64,000 nt of DNA from assembly GCA_034440255.1 (NCBI GenBank), contig JAWXBU010000154.1, forward strand, positions 1 to 64,000, given 5' to 3'. Both the position numbers and the translations under genes were made by a program. The notes beneath the pieces are model-generated. The model made no database searches. It saw only the letters and a program-made list of their open reading frames with translations, and was not told the origin of the DNA. Below are positions 1 to 7,761 of the stretch, in pieces. How positions within the stretch are numbered: the first letter of the stretch is position 1; each line of letters begins with the position of its first letter. This DNA is from JAEUIA01 sp034440255. Its GTDB lineage: Bacteria; Planctomycetota; UBA1135; GCA-002686595.

Positions 1-463
1 ACAACGTCCGCGTACAGCTTGAAGTCGTCCTCTGAGTGTAACCGGTCAGGGTCCGCGAGCGATCAACAACCTTAGGCTTCGGCAGCAGCAGCGAGAGCAA
101 GTGTAACCGGTCAGGGTCCGCGAGCGATCAACAACCGATCCAATCGTCCAGTCGAGCGCGCTGAAGTGTAACCGGTCAGGGTCCGCGAGCGATCAACAAC
201 TGTTCGCGAGGCCGAGAGGACCCTTGGTCGAGTGTAACCGGTCAGGGTCCGCGAGCGATCAACAACTCACGATCGTACAGCTCGTTGTTGAACGCGAGTG
301 TAACCGGTCAGGGTCCGCGAGCGATCAACAACAACCGGGGGCCGCGCTGTACGCGTTCGAAAAGTGTAACCGGTCAGGGTCCGCGAGCGATCAACAACAG
401 TGGCAGGCGGCGACGGAACCCGCTTCCAGTGTAACCGGTCAGGGTCCGCGAGCGATCAACAAC
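1..463. CRISPR. CRISPR array, right-hand end (7 full repeats + tail of an 8th)
   Basis: Seven identical 36-nt repeats lie at 35-70, 100-135, 165-200, 231-266, 297-332, 363-398 and 428-463. Bases 1-5 (ACAAC) are the last five of another repeat, so the array continues beyond the left edge. Seven unique spacers of 29-30 nt separate them (6-34, 71-99, 136-164, 201-230, 267-296, 333-362, 399-427). On the minus strand each repeat begins GTTGTTGATCGC and ends GGTTACACT. Many repeats begin GTT, and the repeat at 463 shows no decay, so transcription toward the left with the leader right of 463 is the likelier orientation (inference). A 36/30 geometry is usual for type II and some type V systems. No cas gene is in the window. 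Confidence 0.97.
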
Positions 464-560
464 ACTCCAGTCAGGCTGAGCCCGCGCTCAAGGCAAATGC
501 CGCACCGTTTGAAGATGACCAAAATGAACCTTTTCGCCAGCGAGCGGCCAGTTGAGCGCG

Positions 561-639
561 GGGCTCGTGCCTGGGCATGCAGACAAGGTTACAAGAGCGG
601 AGCGATGCGGGTCACGTGCACATGCCCAGGCGCGAGCCC
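561..639. repeat. 19-bp inverted repeat between CRISPR array and aspartokinase gene
   Basis: Arms at 561-579 and 621-639 are complementary at 18 of 19 positions, around a 41-nt loop. No T-run follows on either strand, so a standard intrinsic terminator is unlikely. It lies in the 464-656 gap, which has no convincing gene. The gap could hold the CRISPR leader, a structured small RNA, or the 3' end of the aspartokinase transcript. I found no clear CRISPR anti-repeat here, only 7-8 nt partial matches. Confidence 0.6.
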
Positions 640-656
640 GATAGTGACCAATTCAT

Positions 657-1988
657 TCAGCCGCGCAACGACAGCGGCGCTCGCAACAGACCTTCGTGCA
701 ACGCTCTCACCGCGCGCTCGACATGCGTCTGCCGCACGACGAAAACCAAGCTCGGTTGACGCGTGCCCGAGAACGACTCGATGCACTCGACGCCCGAATC
801 GCTCAACAATTCAGCACAACGATTGGCGAGGCTCGCATCGGATCCGATCGAGCGACCGATGAGGGCGACGACCGCGAGATCGCGCTCGACCTTCACTTTG
901 CGACCGAGATCGGCCACAGCTGCATCGAGACCCGAGCACGGTGCGACCATGACGCTGACGCGTTCGCCGGTCGTCGATACGACGCTCGGCTCGACACGAT
1001 GGCGCGCGAGCACCGTGAACAATTCGGCGACGCGCGGACCGCGATGATCCGCCGGACCGATCGCGAGATCGAGACGATAGACATCCGACCGCGCGGCGAT
1101 GCCGACAGGACCGTCTCCGCGTGTCGTCGTTTCGAGCACCGTTCCAGGCGCTTCGGGATCGTTCACGTTCAGGATGCGAACGGTGACGCCGGCACGTTGC
1201 ACCGGCGCGAGCGCGGGCCCGTACAGAACTTCCGCTCCGTGGAATGCGTACTCCTGCGCTTCTTGGAAACCGAGGCGCTCGACCACGCGCGCATCCGGAA
1301 CGATCTCGGGATCAGCGGTCATCATTCCGCCGACTGCTTTCCACAGCTGCAATTCACCGGCACCGACCGCTTCCGCGATGATCGCAGCCGTCAGGTCCGA
1401 ACCGTTGCGACCCATCGTCGTCAGATTGCCGCGCGAGTCCTTCGCCAAGAAACCGGTGACGACGGGAATGCCGGTCACTTGCTCGAGAGCGCCGCGAATG
1501 TCGCTCGTTCCGCCTGGCAGCGGCCGCGCGTCACCGTAGTTCGAATCCGTCGTGATCCCGAGATCCCACGCGTCGATCGGCGTCGCGTGCATGCCCATGC
1601 CTTTCAGCGTGTGAGCGACGATGCGCGCGCTCATGCGCTCGCCGAAACTCAGCAAGTGATCGTGTTGGCCTTCGAGCAAGCGCTTCCTCACGCGCACTTC
1701 CGCGAGCAATCCGAAGAGCTCCGTGAAGTAGCGGTCGAGCAGATCGGGATCGAGCCCGAGTTGGCGCAACAGCGTGCGATGGCGAATGCGCACGCGGTCG
1801 GCCTCGTGATGGCCTTCGAGCGCCGAGCGTGTCACGGTGTCGAGCAAATCGGTGACGCCTTGGTGCGCGCTCACGACGACGATCGGGCGCTCGCCGCCCT
1901 TGTCCGCCACGATCTTGCAGGCCCTCAACACCGCGGGGCCGTCCGCAAGACCGGCCCCGCCAAACTTCAGTACGCGATCGAAAGTCAT
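657..1988 (-). CDS. lysC: Aspartate kinase
   Basis: Phosphorylates aspartate, the committed step toward lysine, threonine and methionine. The 443-residue protein opens with the amino-acid-kinase motif KFGG (residues 8-11), has a substrate-loop region GRNGSDLTAA, and ends in about 140 residues resembling tandem ACT regulatory domains, so feedback control is expected. Length fits monofunctional LysC-type enzymes. The ATG at 1988 is chosen because a GGAG Shine-Dalgarno sits about 7-8 nt upstream and the kinase motif follows directly; the frame stays open upstream without family sequence. It is divergent from the LeuA-like gene, sharing a roughly 120-bp promoter region. The usual KFGGTS is KFGGAG here. 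Confidence 0.93.
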   Translation of the reverse strand: MTFDRVLKFGGAGLADGPAVLRACKIVADKGGERPIVVVSAHQGVTDLLDTVTRSALEGHHEADRVRIRHRTLLRQLGLDPDLLDRYFTELFGLLAEVRVRKRLLEGQHDHLLSFGERMSARIVAHTLKGMGMHATPIDAWDLGITTDSNYGDARPLPGGTSDIRGALEQVTGIPVVTGFLAKDSRGNLTTMGRNGSDLTAAIIAEAVGAGELQLWKAVGGMMTADPEIVPDARVVERLGFQEAQEYAFHGAEVLYGPALAPVQRAGVTVRILNVNDPEAPGTVLETTTRGDGPVGIAARSDVYRLDLAIGPADHRGPRVAELFTVLARHRVEPSVVSTTGERVSVMVAPCSGLDAAVADLGRKVKVERDLAVVALIGRSIGSDASLANRCAELLSDSGVECIESFSGTRQPSLVFVVRQTHVERAVRALHEGLLRAPLSLRG

Positions 1989-2107
1989 ACAGCGTCTCCT
2001 ATAGCCTCCGCCGCGCTCGGCAACCATCGCGAGCACGAGAACGTGAAAACAAGGCGTTTGTGTTACGCTCAGGGGCTAGCTGCCTCGCATCGAAAGCCAT
2101 TACAGCG

Positions 2108-3322
2108 ATGACCGGAATCGACCGCGACACCCTGATCCACGACTGGAACCTGCCCGACGTCAAAGCGTCCGGGAGCATCCAATTCGACGACGAAACCCTG
2201 CGTGACGGGCTCCAATCGCCGTCGGTCAAGGATCCGACGCTCGACGAAAAGATCGAGCTCGTGCACCTGATGGACGCGCTCGGCATCCACACGGCGAACG
2301 TCGGATTGCCCGGCGCCGGCGCGCGCGCGAGAGAGCACATCCAAGCGCTCGCGAAAGAGATGAAAGGCCTGAAAATCAGGCCGAATGTCGCCTGTCGCAC
2401 GGTCATTACCGACATCGCGCCCGTCGCCGACATGGTTCAAGCGACCGGCGTTCCGATCGAAGTCTGCGCGTTCATCGGCAGCTCGCCCATCCGCCAGTAC
2501 GCCGAGAATTGGGAGATGGAGCACATGCTCAAGCTCTCGCGCGAGGCGGTCGAGTTCGGCGTCAAGAACGGATTGCCGGTCATGTTCGTGACCGAGGACA
2601 CGACGCGCGCGAATCCGGAACACGTCAAAGCGCTCTACCGCACGGCGATCGAAGCAGGCGCGCAACGCATTTGTGTCTGCGACACCTGCGGTCACGCGAC
2701 GCCGAACGGTGTGAAGCGATTGGTCGGATTCGTGAAGTCGATCGTCGACGAGATGAAAGTCGACGTCGGCATCGATTGGCACGGTCACCGCGATCGCGGC
2801 ATGGGTTTGATGAACGCGCTCGCGGCTCTCGAAGCCGGCGCGACGCGCGTGCACGCGACCGCACTCGGCATCGGCGAACGCACGGGCAACGTCGAGATGG
2901 ATTTGCTGCTCGTCAATCTGCGACTGCTCGGGCTCGTCGAGAACGATTTGTCCAAGCTCGGTCGCTACGTCGAACTCGCCGGTCGCGCCACCGGCGTCGC
3001 GATCCCGAACAACTATCCGGTGTTCGGCAAAGACGCGTTCGAAACGGCGACCGGCGTGCATGCGGCGGCGGTGATCAAGGCTTTCAAGAAGGGCGATCAC
3101 TGGCTCGCGAATCGCGTGTATTCAGGCGTTCCGGCGGATCTCGTCGGACTCGAACAGGTCATCGCCGTCGGACCGATGAGCGGTAAGTCGAACGTGACGT
3201 GGTTCCTCGAAAAGCGCGGCGTTCAGCCGACGGACGAGCGCGTGCAGAAGGTGCTCGATCTCGCGAAGCAGACCCCGCGTCTGCTGACCGAGGCCGAGAT
3301 CTTGGGCTGCGCGGGTAATTGA
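2108..3322 (+). CDS. 2-isopropylmalate synthase-like (LeuA/homocitrate synthase family) enzyme
   Basis: Member of the DRE-TIM metallolyase family, which condenses acetyl-CoA with a 2-oxo acid. The metal and substrate motif DETLRDGLQS is at residues 28-37, the metal-binding HGHRD motif near 225, then GIGERTGN and a late GVHAAAV region, all in LeuA order. At 404 residues it lacks the C-terminal leucine-sensing domain of full LeuA (over 500 aa), so it resembles short LeuA2, NifV or citramalate-type enzymes; the exact 2-oxo acid cannot be told. The ATG at 2108 is preferred over in-frame GTG 2060 because family similarity starts soon after it, but no strong Shine-Dalgarno is visible. Confidence 0.85.
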   Translation: MTGIDRDTLIHDWNLPDVKASGSIQFDDETLRDGLQSPSVKDPTLDEKIELVHLMDALGIHTANVGLPGAGARAREHIQALAKEMKGLKIRPNVACRTVITDIAPVADMVQATGVPIEVCAFIGSSPIRQYAENWEMEHMLKLSREAVEFGVKNGLPVMFVTEDTTRANPEHVKALYRTAIEAGAQRICVCDTCGHATPNGVKRLVGFVKSIVDEMKVDVGIDWHGHRDRGMGLMNALAALEAGATRVHATALGIGERTGNVEMDLLLVNLRLLGLVENDLSKLGRYVELAGRATGVAIPNNYPVFGKDAFETATGVHAAAVIKAFKKGDHWLANRVYSGVPADLVGLEQVIAVGPMSGKSNVTWFLEKRGVQPTDERVQKVLDLAKQTPRLLTEAEILGCAGN

Positions 3323-3370
3323 CCTCGTTCGCGCCGAGCATGTGCACGCACGATCGGCGCGACCGAGGTC
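3321..3370. terminator. Bidirectional terminator-like hairpin between convergent genes
   Basis: Arms 3321-3337 and 3354-3370 pair over 17 bp with one mismatch around a 16-nt loop. The stem includes parts of the stop codons of both convergent genes (LeuA-like and VOC). There is no T-tract, so it may block read-through by structure or protect 3' ends. Confidence 0.65.
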
Positions 3371-3818
3371 ACTTCGGATCGCGAACGCGCTGGATGAACC
3401 ACCAGTGATGGCCGTCGGGATCCATCGCTTCACAACCGCGATCTTCCCAATAGTCGGGTCCGTAGTCCGTGTTCGTCGGCTCCGTCACGATCACGGCTCC
3501 GGCGGCGCGAGCTCTCTCGCAGTGCGAATCGACGTCGTCGACGAAGAGCATCAACGCTGCCGTGTTCGCGCCGCCGACCGAGAGCGGTGACTTGCGCCAC
3601 GCGCGTTCAGAGTGCGCGGGGGCCGGCGCTTCTTCGCTGACCATGATCAAGCCGTCGCCAAAGGTCAGTTGCGAGTGTTGCACGGCGCCGTCCGGTCCCT
3701 CGACGAGCAACTGCACTTCGAAACCGAATGCCTGTCACAGCCAGTCGATCGCTTTGCGAGCTTCACGATAGTTGAGGCTCGCGGAGATTCGCGGCCAGCC
3801 CTTCGGAGCCGATTTCAT
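3369..3818 (-). CDS. VOC (glyoxalase/bleomycin-resistance) family protein interrupted by in-frame TGA
   Basis: The frame reads as a complete 149-residue VOC protein (PhnB-like) except that codon 28, at 3735-3737, is TGA. The context is AIDWL-TGA-QAFGFEV; from family memory this slot is usually Cys in a WLC.AFGF motif. The C-terminal part continues intact with DPDGHHWWF. The ATG at 3818 overlaps the stop of the SGNH gene as ATGA, so the original start is clear. It may be a pseudogene, a one-base sequence error, or a recoded codon. If TGA terminates, a GTG at 3716 could start a 115-residue product without the first beta strand. Substrate unknown. Confidence 0.75.
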
Positions 3819-4873
3819 CGTGTTTTCTCGATCCAATCCGCCTCGACCAATCGCTTTGCGACGCCTTCGCCGAAGATGCGATGCCCGTGCGCGTTGGCAT
3901 GGAAGTCCAATGGATGAACGCGCATCGCGTCGACATCCACATTCGCGAAATCGGGTTCCAGATCCCAGCACGCAACGGTATTCGCATCACAGAACCGCGC
4001 GACAGTGGCGAACGCAGCGCGGCTGACGAGCGCGCCGTCTTCGCGGACCAAGAAGGGGAAGAACACGACCGCGAACTGCACGCGATCCGCACTCAAGCGA
4101 TCACGTGCGCGGATGAGCGCCGCACGCACACGCTGCCAACCTTCACCCTCGTCCGTGAACAGCGCCGAGCGCGTGCGCGCGAATTCGGCCAGATGCCTGC
4201 GGCTGTAGATTCCGGAAGCGAACACATCGACGCTGCGTAGATGGGAGCGCAGCCAACGTACGAAACCCGGCCGCCGCGGGTGCGTCAGCCGAATGAGCCA
4301 ATCGTTCTCCGAGCCCTCGGTGCCTTTGGTGTCGCGAATGGCCGCGTCGTTCACGAAGAACTGCATGAGCACGAGATCGGGCTGATAAGGCAATACGCGC
4401 GCGAAAAGAAACTCGACTTCCTGTTCGGTGTCCTGCGCCGTGACGCCGCAGTTCATGACTTCGATGCGCTTCGACCCGCCTCGCTCGCCGAGCTTCTCAC
4501 GCACGACGTCGACCCATGTTTCGCCTTCGCCGACGCCGTAGCCGAAGGTGTGCGAATCACCGATGCACGCGATGCGGAAAACGTCGGGAGGTTTTTCGCG
4601 AGCAACGACAGCGCCGCGAAACCCTTGTTCATTCGCGCGGCTGACGACGGCGACGGGATTCTGGTCGCGGCCGAACGAATACGTGATGCGCTGCTCACCG
4701 TTCGGCTTGTTCTCGAAACGAATCATCGGCTCGGAACTGTCGATGAGGAGATCGCCTTCAGCGCGCGGCGGCGGGAACGATTCCGGCGCGAACGTTCGCG
4801 CGGCGATCTCTGCGAACAGCACACCCGCGAACGGTGCGGCGAGCGTGAGCAGGAGCTTGCTGCGTGATCGCAC
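3815..4873 (-). CDS. SGNH/GDSL-family hydrolase, membrane-anchored or exported
   Basis: Likely extracytoplasmic esterase or O-acetyl-group hydrolase. Residues 6-25 form a signal or anchor segment. Block I GDSHTFG (Ser about 107), block III NDAA, and a C-terminal HPLDFHANAHGH region supplying Asp/His fit the SGNH fold. The start is GTG at 4873, three bases after the DUF5989 stop, so it is read by coupling. Neighbouring DUF5989 and a carbamoyltransferase relative match a recurrent gene set around SGNH hydrolases in surface-glycan loci (recalled context). The substrate is probably a surface polysaccharide, not shown by sequence. It overlaps the VOC frame by four bases. Confidence 0.85.
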   Translation of the reverse strand: MRSRSKLLLTLAAPFAGVLFAEIAARTFAPESFPPPRAEGDLLIDSSEPMIRFENKPNGEQRITYSFGRDQNPVAVVSRANEQGFRGAVVAREKPPDVFRIACIGDSHTFGYGVGEGETWVDVVREKLGERGGSKRIEVMNCGVTAQDTEQEVEFLFARVLPYQPDLVLMQFFVNDAAIRDTKGTEGSENDWLIRLTHPRRPGFVRWLRSHLRSVDVFASGIYSRRHLAEFARTRSALFTDEGEGWQRVRAALIRARDRLSADRVQFAVVFFPFLVREDGALVSRAAFATVARFCDANTVACWDLEPDFANVDVDAMRVHPLDFHANAHGHRIFGEGVAKRLVEADWIEKTR

Positions 4874-4876
4874 GGC

Positions 4877-5059
4877 TCAGAACATCGTGTAGACGAACGG
4901 CGCGACGAGCGGAACAGCTTGCAGGAAGACGAAGACGATCGCCGACGGCAGCAAGATCAACACGACGGGGACGAGCCACCAAAACGGGCCGCGCCACATC
5001 GCTCGAATCAATTCGACGGCTGTTTTCGAGCCTTCGCGCAGGTGTCGAGTCCAGAGCAT
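4877..5059 (-). CDS. DUF5989 family small membrane protein
   Basis: A 60-residue protein with one hydrophobic segment (about residues 25-50) ending in APFVYTMF. The pattern of a basic N-terminus, Trp-rich entry, one helix and AP-F-Y-T-(L/M)-F at the C-terminus fits DUF5989, whose function is unknown but which accompanies carbamoyltransferases and SGNH hydrolases. The ATG at 5059 is chosen over upstream in-frame starts because GGAGAGA lies about 10 nt before it and upstream residues are not DUF5989-like. It is divergent from the methyltransferase at 5096, with only 36 bp between starts. Confidence 0.8.
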   Translation of the reverse strand: MLWTRHLREGSKTAVELIRAMWRGPFWWLVPVVLILLPSAIVFVFLQAVPLVAPFVYTMF

Positions 5060-5082
5060 CTCGCATTCTCTCTCCGATTCAG

Positions 5083-5088
5083 TATACA
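5083..5088 (+). promoter_or_regulatory. -10-like hexamer TATACA immediately upstream of methyltransferase start
   Basis: TATACA lies seven bases before the GTG start at 5096, so the predicted transcription start falls at or near the first codon. No Shine-Dalgarno is present and no good -35 box is visible. It supports a leaderless transcript for the methyltransferase. Confidence 0.4.
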
Positions 5089-5095
5089 TCGTTTC

Positions 5096-6076
5096 GTGGC
5101 CGTCGAACCGAGCTCGAGCGCACTCTTCGTCTGTCCGCGCTGTCGCGCCGCTCTTCGACTGGATCGGCCGTGCGCGTCTTGCAGTTTCGAAGTAGACGCG
5201 CGCGAGGGCCTCCACGATTTTCTTTGGAGCACGACACGAGGTGATCCCGAGCGCGAGGTCGAAGCGTTCTACACTCGTCGCCCATTTCCTGGCTACGCGC
5301 CTGCGGACGACGCCAACACGTTGATCGATCGATCGCGTTCGTCACCGTTCCTACGCGGCCTCGACGAAGCACTGTCTCCTGACGCGACGGTGCTCGACTG
5401 CGGCTCGGGAACGAGCCAACTGGCCGCGTTTCTGGCACTCGTGGCAGCGAAACGGCGCGTCGTCGCGCTCGACGGTTGTCGCGCGTCGTTGCGGGAAGCC
5501 TCGCGGTTTCGCGAACGTGTGCGCATCGACAATCTCGCACTCGTGCGCGCTGACTTGTTCGCGATGCCGATCGCCGACCGAGCGTTCTCGGTCGTGATCA
5601 GTCGCGGCGTCGTCCACCACACGCCCGATCCGACGCGCGCGATCGAATGTGTCGCGCGCCTCGTTGCGCCCGGCGGACACTTGGTGCTGGGTTTCTACGA
5701 GAACGTGGCGCGCGGACTCCATCGCGCTCGTCGAGTGCTCGCGAATGTGCGTGGTCGGCCGTTCACCAGCTTGGATCCGCTGTTGCGGCGCGCGGACATC
5801 GACGACGAGAAGAAGCAGAACTGGATCGAGGATCAGTACCGCCATCCGCTCGAGCACATGCTGCCGTTCCAGCGCGTGTTGCATCAGCTGGAGTCGCTCG
5901 GTTTCGAATGGGTGCGCAGCGTTCCACCGACGCCTGCCGGCAATTTCTTTTCGCGCACCGAACGACCCTCCGCCGTGCGCCTGTGCATGCGCCGTTTGGG
6001 CTGGTTTTGTGCAGGAATTCGTGATGAAGACGCTGGCTTGGTCGCGCTGGTCGTACGCCGTCACGATCGTTCGTAG
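5096..6076 (+). CDS. Class I SAM-dependent methyltransferase with N-terminal zinc-ribbon-like segment
   Basis: 326 residues. Residues 10-35 contain CPRC...CASC, a zinc-ribbon-like or Trm112-like module. A Rossmann methyltransferase follows, with motif I VLDCGSGTSQ (about 100-110), an acidic motif II after VVALDG, and VVHHTPDP in the catalytic-domain core. The acceptor is unknown. It is the only plus-strand gene inside a minus-strand locus and overlaps the carbamoyltransferase gene tail to tail by 16 nt, separating it from DUF5989/SGNH. The GTG at 5096 is preferred: the longer frame upstream is antisense to DUF5989 and lacks family character. Confidence 0.82.
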   Translation: MAVEPSSSALFVCPRCRAALRLDRPCASCSFEVDAREGLHDFLWSTTRGDPEREVEAFYTRRPFPGYAPADDANTLIDRSRSSPFLRGLDEALSPDATVLDCGSGTSQLAAFLALVAAKRRVVALDGCRASLREASRFRERVRIDNLALVRADLFAMPIADRAFSVVISRGVVHHTPDPTRAIECVARLVAPGGHLVLGFYENVARGLHRARRVLANVRGRPFTSLDPLLRRADIDDEKKQNWIEDQYRHPLEHMLPFQRVLHQLESLGFEWVRSVPPTPAGNFFSRTERPSAVRLCMRRLGWFCAGIRDEDAGLVALVVRRHDRS

Positions 6077-7761
6077 ACACGGTCTTCGACGACCAACAGA
6101 TCGAGCGCGCTGCGTTCCAGGAAGGACACGGCGTCGCGTTCGCCTCGCACCACGGGTTCGCTGCGCGGAGCGAGTGGCGCTGCAAGCAACATGGGTTCGC
6201 CGAACTTCGACAAGAGCGAATGCAGTGCGGCATCCTGCGCCCTCGTGACGAACCGCACGCGAAAGCGCTCGCACGAACCGGTCCATTCGGGAGCGTACCG
6301 ACGCGCGTTCGATGTCGCAGCGAGAGAAACGATTCGCCCACCGATCGTCGAACGCAGCGAGGGCGGGACGACGAAGAACTCTTCCGCGCGTTCGCTCGCA
6401 ACGACAGCAGTGAAGGGGAGGAACTCTTCACGTCGCAGAATCGAATCAGCCAAGTGCTTCACGATGCCGTGACGGCGAGGATCGGCCAAGACGAGGCGCG
6501 CTTCGATCGGGTCCGTGCCGTACTCGACTCTTCCGCGCACCCAACCTACGGTGCGTCCCGAGCGGAGCGCTGCAGCCATGCGCTCGACACGCGCGTACTC
6601 GTCGACGACGACTTCGGCGCTGCAGCCCGTGACCTTGGCGAGAGTAGGTTCGAGAAGTGCGGCCTCGCCGAAGCGGAAACCACTCGTCGCAGTGGGTCGC
6701 ACGCCGGGCTCGAACGAGGACGACCCGTACCAAGCGGCGCCGATCGCCAATGCGGATTCGTCGCACCACGGAGGCACGAAAACCTCGTCGAAAGGCCCGT
6801 GTTCCGCAAGTTTCGCGACGATCGTCGCGTTGTTCGCGAGCGCGCCGACGAAGCACAATTTGTTCGACGAGACGCGCTGTGCGAGCTCGCGCGCGAGAGC
6901 GAGCACTGCATCCGCGAGCACGGCTTGGAAGCTCGCCGCCAGATCGGCGTGTCTGGATCCTTGCGAGGAATGCAGCAGCGCATCACCCACGTGCCGCGCA
7001 GAGCCGAAGGCGGCGATCCACGCCGGCCCGCACGCGAGGCCGCCGTTGAGATCGCTGACGAAGCCGCGATCGTCGAGCTCGATCCGAGCCGCGTCGCCGA
7101 CGCGCACGAACTGCGACATCGCTTGTGCGTGACTGGCCGTGCCCAGTGTTGCGAGGGCCTCGACGAGCGCTTCTCCACCAGGCTGGCCGAATCCGAGCCA
7201 TTTCGCAATCGCGCGCAAGGCCAACACGAGTGAGTGCGGATGATGCATCTCGAACAAGAGTTCGATGCGTGAATCGCGAGCGACGGCGAATGACGTCGTC
7301 GCCCACTCTCCGTCGCCATCGACGACCAAGATCGCAGCGTCGTCGAACTCCGTGGCGAAGAACGCCGACGCGGCGAAGCTCAGCGCGCGCCCCGAGAAGT
7401 AGAGCTGACTCGGGTCGACATCGAGATCGCTCGCCAGACGCGATTTGATCCAGAGGCGGTCACCGAGCCAGGTGAAGACTTCACGCGAAAAACTGCGCGA
7501 TGACCGTGGAAAAGCAGCCAATTGTTCAGCCAAAACGCGCTCGAAGCGCCGCAGCGGCTTCTCGTGGAGCACGATCGCTCGCAAATCACGCGCTTGGATT
7601 CCTCCAGCCGAAAGACAGAACCGAACGGCTCGCCGCGGCAGCGCAGACTCGGCTGGATTGCGCGTGAAATGAGCTTCACTGGACGCCGCGATCAAGCGAC
7701 CGCCGCGCACGAGCGCCGCGCCCGATCCTGTTCCGTACGCTGAGATTCCGAGGACGTCCAT
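6061..7761 (-). CDS. Carbamoyltransferase (NodU/CmcH) family protein, divergent
   Basis: 566 residues in the order of the family: an N-terminal Kae1-like ATPase half (VLGISAYGTGSGAALV start, AAILVVDGDGE near 145) and a C-terminal half with EYGTDPIEARLVLADPR and REEFLPFTAVV. The layout matches enzymes that add a carbamoyl group to a sugar or antibiotic hydroxyl. However, the usual N-terminal His-Asp pair (HDSAA) and the HH..HA metal-binding segment are replaced (YGTGSG; FSGRALSFAA), so catalysis may be altered or lost. The ATG overlaps the ferritin-like gene stop as TGATG, so it is coupled to it. Probably part of surface-glycan modification. Confidence 0.82.
   Translation of the reverse strand: MDVLGISAYGTGSGAALVRGGRLIAASSEAHFTRNPAESALPRRAVRFCLSAGGIQARDLRAIVLHEKPLRRFERVLAEQLAAFPRSSRSFSREVFTWLGDRLWIKSRLASDLDVDPSQLYFSGRALSFAASAFFATEFDDAAILVVDGDGEWATTSFAVARDSRIELLFEMHHPHSLVLALRAIAKWLGFGQPGGEALVEALATLGTASHAQAMSQFVRVGDAARIELDDRGFVSDLNGGLACGPAWIAAFGSARHVGDALLHSSQGSRHADLAASFQAVLADAVLALARELAQRVSSNKLCFVGALANNATIVAKLAEHGPFDEVFVPPWCDESALAIGAAWYGSSSFEPGVRPTATSGFRFGEAALLEPTLAKVTGCSAEVVVDEYARVERMAAALRSGRTVGWVRGRVEYGTDPIEARLVLADPRRHGIVKHLADSILRREEFLPFTAVVASERAEEFFVVPPSLRSTIGGRIVSLAATSNARRYAPEWTGSCERFRVRFVTRAQDAALHSLLSKFGEPMLLAAPLAPRSEPVVRGERDAVSFLERSALDLLVVEDRVYERS

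Noticed and set aside
464..656. Possible tracrRNA anti-repeat beside the array
   Set aside because: Only 7-8 nt partial matches to the repeat (near 600-606) were found, too short and without a terminator.
224..862. Open frame running through the CRISPR repeats and onward
   Set aside because: It is produced by repeated identical sequence; residues repeat with each CRISPR repeat and no start signal or family match exists.
696..2111. 471-codon open frame antisense to the aspartokinase gene
   Set aside because: Arg/His-rich composition typical of the antisense frame of high-GC genes; the opposite strand clearly encodes the enzyme.
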